Of a stretch of DNA of 64,000 bases, positions 59,326-64,000 are shown one piece after another. The notes under the pieces were generated by a model, which saw only the letters and a program-made list of their open reading frames with translations, ran no database searches and was not told the DNA's origin. This DNA is from Flaveria trinervia. Its lineage: Eukaryota; Streptophyta; Magnoliopsida; Asterales; Asteraceae. The position numbers were made by a program, and so were the translations under genes. The stretch spans positions 8,943,103-9,007,102 of the forward strand of contig CM046456.1 of NCBI GenBank assembly GCA_025506515.1, given 5' to 3'. Numbering within the stretch: the first letter of the stretch is position 1; each line of letters starts with the position of its first letter.

Positions 59326-62300
59326 TTAATACGCCCCCGCAAGATGGAGAATCCGTCGGAGTCTCCAATCTTGGATCGTAGCCTAAGATATGGTCCTCGT
59401 TGTAGAGGTTTAGTGAGAATGTCAGCAAGTTGATCAGCCGAATGGATGTGTAAAACCTTTAATGATCCAACAGTTATCTTTTCACGTACAAAGTGATAGT
59501 CCAATGCAACGTGTTTCATACGTGAGTGATAAACATGATTAGCACATAAGTGTGTATCACCCGCATTGTCACAAAACAAAGTTGGTGATGTGTTTAGTTG
59601 TAAACCGAGTTCAGACAAGAGGTTCTTCACCCATTCAAGTTCAGCAGCCCTATTCGCTAACGCATTTTTGACGAGAGGAACACCAAGAAAGAATGTTTGA
59701 CCCAAGGTATATAATATAGGCAGTGGTGGAGCGTCCACCATCCGTAAAATACAACCCCGGTCAGAGTCAGTAAATGCTTTAAGTTCAAGAGTGGCACTAC
59801 GATTTAAGAAAAGACCATGATGAATAGTATCTTTGAGGTAGCAGAGAACGCGCTTTAAGGCTTGCCAATGTAACTGAGTGGGTACATGCATATATTGAGA
59901 GAGTTTATTGGCAACAAATAATAGTCTGGCCGAGTAAAGGCAAGATACTGGAGGGAGCCAACCAACTAGCGATATGGAGTTGGGTCCGGATGGAGATCCA
60001 ATTGTTGGAGACAACCGTTTGGTTGAGCTTAGAGGGGTGGTGACTGACTTTTCACCATCCATATTGAAGCGAGTGAGGAGATTTTGGATGTGAGAGTGTG
60101 GGATAAAAACAAGCCATTGGCATTAGAGATTACCTCTATGCCAAAAAATGATGCAGCATGCCCAGATCTTTGATAGAGAATTTGTTGGATAGAGCACGAA
60201 TAGTGCTATTGAGAAAGGGAGTGTCATTTCTGATGAGAATAATATCATCCACATACACTAATAGATATGCGATAATTCCATCACGAATGTAGATGAATAG
60301 GGATGGATCTGCCAAACATTTTATAAAGACAAGGTGGAGTAAAAATGTGGTAAGTTCTGTGTACGACGCACACGGGGCTTGCTTAAGACCATATAGAGAC
60401 TTACGAAGACGACAAATATGTGTGGGAAAATATGGGTTGACATAACTAGGAGGTTGAGACATGTATACATCCTCGTTTAACTTGCCATGCAAGAAGTCGT
60501 TATTCACGTCAAGTTGTCGAATGAACCAGTTTTGAGATAAGGTAATCGAGAGCACCATGCGAATGGTGACGGGTTTAGTGACGAGGCTGAAGGTTTCAAA
60601 GTAGTCCTTCCCCTGCTCTTGTAGAAACCCTTTAGCAACGAGACGTACCTTGTATTTATCAACGGACCCATCCGGTCGACGTTTAATGCTTAATAACCAC
60701 TTGCAACCAATGGTTTTGTGATTTGATGGAGGAACAAGCTCCCAAATGGAGTTTCTAATAAGGGCATTAAACTCATCATCCATTGCTCGTTGCCACTCAG
60801 GATCTTTAAGAGCTTGAGTGTGGGTGGTGGGTTGAAGGGTAAGAGGTATTGGATGAATGGTGGCATGGTTGATAAGGTTATGGTTAAAGTATTTAGGGTT
60901 GGGTTTGCGAGTGCAAGGTGGTAAGGGAGTGGACACATAATCGGGTGTGGAGGGGTTGGCATATGTAATAGGGTTGGAGGGGATGAGGTTGGGTTAGAGG
61001 TGTTTGGGCGATTCATTTCATCGAGAGGAATATTGTTGGTTGGCTGAGAGAATTTGGGGCAAGTAGTCATGGTAGGTTCAGTGGTAGGAGTTGGTGGGTG
61101 CTAGGCCAGCAAGTTGTGTCATGGTGAGTAGATAGCCGATTGGGTTAGCTGTGGTGGGTGGATTGGAAAATGATTGGGTAGTGGTTGATGTAGTAGGGGC
61201 ATGACAGTTGATACTAGAATTTGGGGTTGGTGAGAAAAAGGTATTAGTATTGGGGATAGGTTCGGCGGAGGGAATGAGGTCTTTGGATGGAAAACTGGTT
61301 TCAATGAATTCAACATGACGAGAATGGTAAAGACGTTGAGTGGAAGGGGCATAACATTTGAACGCGGACTTGGAGTGTGAATACCCCAAAAAGACACATT
61401 TTTCCGACCGTGGTTTAATTTGGTTTGGGCATACGGTCGTAACCATGGATAGTACAAGCACCCAAACGGTTTGAGTTTTAAATATGTTGGTGAGGTACTT
61501 GTGAGCACTTGAAACGGATTTTTTGAGTCGAGAATTAGAGTGGGTAGACGATTGATAAGATAGATATCCGTCTGAAATGTGTGTGTCCAAAACGAAAGTG
61601 GAAGATTAGCATGATTTAAGAGGGCTAGGCCGGTTTCACAATGTGACGATGACGGCATTCCGCAACACTATTTTATTTCGTGGTGTGAGGTGGAGTTATA
61701 AAGTGAGATGTTCGTTGCGATTGGAGATACGATGTAAGACCAACATACTCACCTCCATTATCCGTGAATAGAGATATCAAAGGTGTTTGGTAATATTTTT
61801 CCACTAATAATTTGAATTGAGGAAATAGTTTAGAAACATCATATTTAAGTTTTATTGGGTAGAGCCAAATGTATTTTGTATGGTAATAAACAAAAATAAC
61901 ATAGTAATTGAATCCATAATTGATTTTTGCACTGCTCCCCAAACATCAGAATAAACAAGTTGGAGTGGTATGGTGGTGGTGAATGAATTTATCTATGACT
62001 TTTATTAATAGAACAAGAACTAGAATGAAAATTCTGAAGATTAAATTTAAATCCTAAACATTTTCCAATGGACTTGAACACACGATTGGAAGGATGTCCA
62101 AGAGTATGATGCCAGTCTAGAGCCGAGACCGCTGTAACGGAGTTTATTTCATGCTTGTGAGGAAAATTGGCATAGTAGACGTCAAGGTCGCGCCCCCGTG
62201 CATAGATCGTTAACATAAACATAGTTAGTCTTACAAAGTTTAGCAATGGAAATAAGTCGGTTTTTAAATTGAGGAACACATATGATATCTTTTAACAATA

Positions 62301-62550
62301 GTGAGCCAGAAGGTGTGTGAAGTGTTGTGTGACCCGTGTGAGTAATAGAGAGAGTTTTACCAGTATGGGTACGATACATACGATTACTACCATGGCCACC
62401 ATTGGAGTTGAATGATAAATCATGAGTGGATCTTGTAGTATTACTTCTATGAGTCTGTCGGCGATAATTTTGGTTATCAGTTGCGGGTTTGAAGCCGGGT
62501 CTAGTTTGTCGGTTAGTGTAGTTGACTGTGGTTAAGATAGGTGGTGCCAT
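59304..62550 (-). pseudogene. Copia gag-pol polyprotein, broken
   Basis: From high to low coordinates: a Gln/Arg/Thr-rich gag-protease remnant (62550-62182, ending LLLKDIICVPQFKNRLISI); the GAG-pre-integrase finger (LDWHHTLGHPSNRVFKSI) at about 62140; integrase core (TDNGGEYVGL) at about 61760; the end of integrase in two overlapping frames at 61658-61078; reverse transcriptase at 60936-60136 with WQRAMDDEFNALIRNSIWEL, KWLLSIKRRPDGSVDKYK, LYGLKQAP and YVDDIIL; and RNase H at 60062-59304 ending QLADILTKPLQRG. At least five frame breaks separate these pieces, and the protease active site is missing. Confidence 0.9.
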
Positions 62551-62601
62551 AGTTGCCGGAGAATAGAGTTATTGGATCGATACTCGTCGAAGTTGAATGT
62601 T

Positions 62602-62613
62602 GCTCTGATGCCA
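62602..62613 (-). other. Copia primer binding site
   Basis: The minus strand reads TGGCATCAGAGC, one base different from the usual TGGTATCAGAGC complementary to initiator tRNA-Met. Confidence 0.75.
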
Positions 62614-62618
62614 TAAAA

Positions 62619-62804
62619 TGGTAGAGTATATGGTGTGATGATTGATGATTTGCATTAAATCAAGAGAGGCTTTAATATAACCGATTGTACAAGACATGAA
62701 AGGAGTAAATTGAGAAGCTAAACAAGGATGCTATACAACAGATTGATCTTGCCTAAAAATCCAATTTTATTCAAATTTCAAACTAATATTGTTTTATTAT
62801 AGTA
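62619..62804 (-). repeat. Copia 5' LTR, upper end cut at the Helitron junction
   Basis: Ends TACTCTACCA before the primer site. The upper end stops at 62804, exactly where the Helitron begins, and lacks the TG start expected of an intact LTR. Confidence 0.65.
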
Positions 62805-63354
62805 TCTATCTATTATAACAAAATAATGTTTTAAGATGCCACTTGGCACAATTTTAAATCATCTAATTTTAATTTTTCCGCTTCTCTCTCCTATTAAACG
62901 ATTACCTTAATACTTATAATACTATTTAATTTCTTTTGAAATTAAAAATTATTTTTCAATAAATTAAGAAAGAGATGCTTTTATAAATGTAACTTCTAAA
63001 TAAACAAAATTTTAAAAATAAGAAAATTTTCTAAAACGATAAACATGTTTAAAAATATAAAGTATTTTTAAATGATTTTTTTATAAAACAAAATAACTAA
63101 AATTAGGAGTTATAATAATAAAATTTTAAATATTGATATTTTTTTTAAAATGGTTTGTTTTGCATAAAATGTTTATTAAAAATACAATTAGGGTTTAAAA
63201 ACAAAAGTTTAAAATAATGATATCACTGTTTTATTACTTATATTATTACTCATGTGTAATTTCAATTACATCGTTTTATAATTATTACATTTTCATTACT
63301 AATTATTTAATATTTTATTTATTCAACCGTGTAATACACGAGGTTCTAACCTAG
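62805..63354 (+). mobile_element. Short non-autonomous Helitron, about 550 bp
   Basis: Starts A|TCTATCTATTATAAC at 62805 and ends CTAG at 63351-63354, followed by T. The hairpin CGTGT-AAT-ACACG at 63328-63340 lies ten bases before the CTAG. These are the canonical Helitron ends. The interior is AT-rich and non-coding. Confidence 0.75.
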
Positions 63355-64000
63355 TCTTTTTTAATATATATGTGACACGACGAGAAAACATGACCTAAAC
63401 TTAATACGAAATTTACAGGTTTGGGTATAGTATAAATGGATTCGAGTCGGTTTCGAGTCAACCGACCAATCCAATTAGCTAGGTCAACCTAACATATTAA
63501 ATCATTGAAATCAGGCATGTCAATTAAAGGTACAAATATAAATGGATTCGAGTCGGTTTTGATGTAAATTGATTGATAATTAAACATAATTATGTTATTA
63601 ATATAAATAAAGTTCAAGATATGTGTAATGATAATATTATTATTATTTAAATATGTCATTATAAAATGTTAAATTAAAGGTACAAACATAACAGATTATG
63701 ATCATGATGATCGAATCATATACATTGTAGGAAGAAAAAAAAGTTTACATAGTAGGAAGAAAAAAAAATTAAATCCTTGAAATCAGGCATGTCAAATTTG
63801 AAATGAAATGTAAGTTTACTATTTTGAAAAAGTTATTTTAAAATTGATGTAATTAAAAAAAAGTGCTAGAAATATGGAAATTATCTAAAACTAAATGTCA
63901 AGTATTTATTTGTAATAATGAATATTATTGGAATATGTTAAAAAATATAATTAAAAAGTATGATAATTGAGAAGTAAGTTTATATTTCAAGAGCGAATAA
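63355..64000. other. Intergenic region with short dispersed repeats
   Basis: ATAAATGGATTCGAGTCGG occurs at 63432 and 63538, and TTGAAATCAGGCATGTCAA near 63505 and 63777. No gene. Confidence 0.5.

Larger units (their letters stand above)
59217..62804 (-). mobile_element. Ty1/copia retrotransposon, inactive, LTRs incomplete
   Basis: On the minus strand: 5' LTR, primer binding site, gag/protease remnant, integrase, reverse transcriptase, RNase H, purine tract (GCGGGGGCG near 59331-59339), then 3' LTR fragment. Integrase before reverse transcriptase identifies the copia order. The LTRs share the TAAATTGAGAAGCTAAACAAG block and its surroundings (59221 and 62708 regions), but the 3' LTR stops at about 59217. 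Gag is largely deleted, and multiple frameshifts and stops occur. Confidence 0.92.

Noticed and set aside
1..64000. CRISPR arrays, bacterial defence or biosynthetic clusters
   Set aside because: Repeats here are tandem without unique spacers, and all genes are eukaryotic and unrelated in function.

Overview
The window looks like nuclear DNA of a flowering plant, most likely a eudicot. The genes carry plant-type introns (GT..AG, AT-rich) and encode plant families: a plastid lysophosphatidate acyltransferase, a RALF peptide hormone, a plant-specific small MAPKKK and an LEA_2 protein. The rest is AT-rich and full of LTR retrotransposons, hAT elements and Helitrons. I suspect an asterid or Asteraceae-like genome from the style of the repeats, but that is only an impression. 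There are no operons, CRISPR arrays or bacterial-type systems.

Layout. 0.6-4.7 kb (minus): OTU-domain deubiquitinase with a C-terminal SEC-C motif, eleven exons. 5.06-5.62 kb: non-autonomous hAT-like element. 6.5-8.9 kb (minus): eleven-exon gene for a conserved organelle-targeted protein I cannot name. 9.0-9.5 kb: a second hAT-like element just upstream of that gene. 10.33-12.79 kb: complete-ended but coding-dead hAT transposon. 13.9-14.6 kb: decayed hAT transposase. 14.7-15.35 kb: tandem duplication. 16.6-20.8 kb (minus): plastid LPAT1. 22.4-24.1 kb (minus): tRNA CCA-adding enzyme. 25.2-30.1 kb: broken Ty3/gypsy chromovirus. 32.5-33.9 kb (plus): LEA_2 membrane protein. 35.5 and 36.7 kb: small terminal-inverted-repeat elements. 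38.6-39.6 kb (minus): intronless MAPKKK19/20-type kinase. 40-58 kb: AT-rich repeat desert holding an hAT MITE, a solo LTR of about 2.5 kb with a perfect target duplication, and a Helitron. 58.4-58.7 kb (minus): RALF34-type peptide hormone. 59.2-62.8 kb (minus): broken Ty1/copia element. 62.8-63.35 kb: short Helitron touching the copia LTR.

How the genes relate. They are independent housekeeping or signalling genes. From memory, Arabidopsis carries RALFL34 (At5g67070) beside MAPKKK19 (At5g67080), with the OTU/SEC-C gene (At5g67170) close by. The same three types occur here in one window, which suggests an ancestral block stretched by transposons and mixed with other genes.

Three of the seven host protein genes (OTU, the 6.5 kb gene, LEA_2) each need exactly one missing base to read through. 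Residual single-base deletion errors in the assembly are the simplest explanation, so I annotate them as genes rather than pseudogenes. I found no convincing undescribed system. The points most worth a second look are the indel pattern, the conserved gene block, the intact-ended mobile elements and the duplicated introns of the LEA_2 gene.
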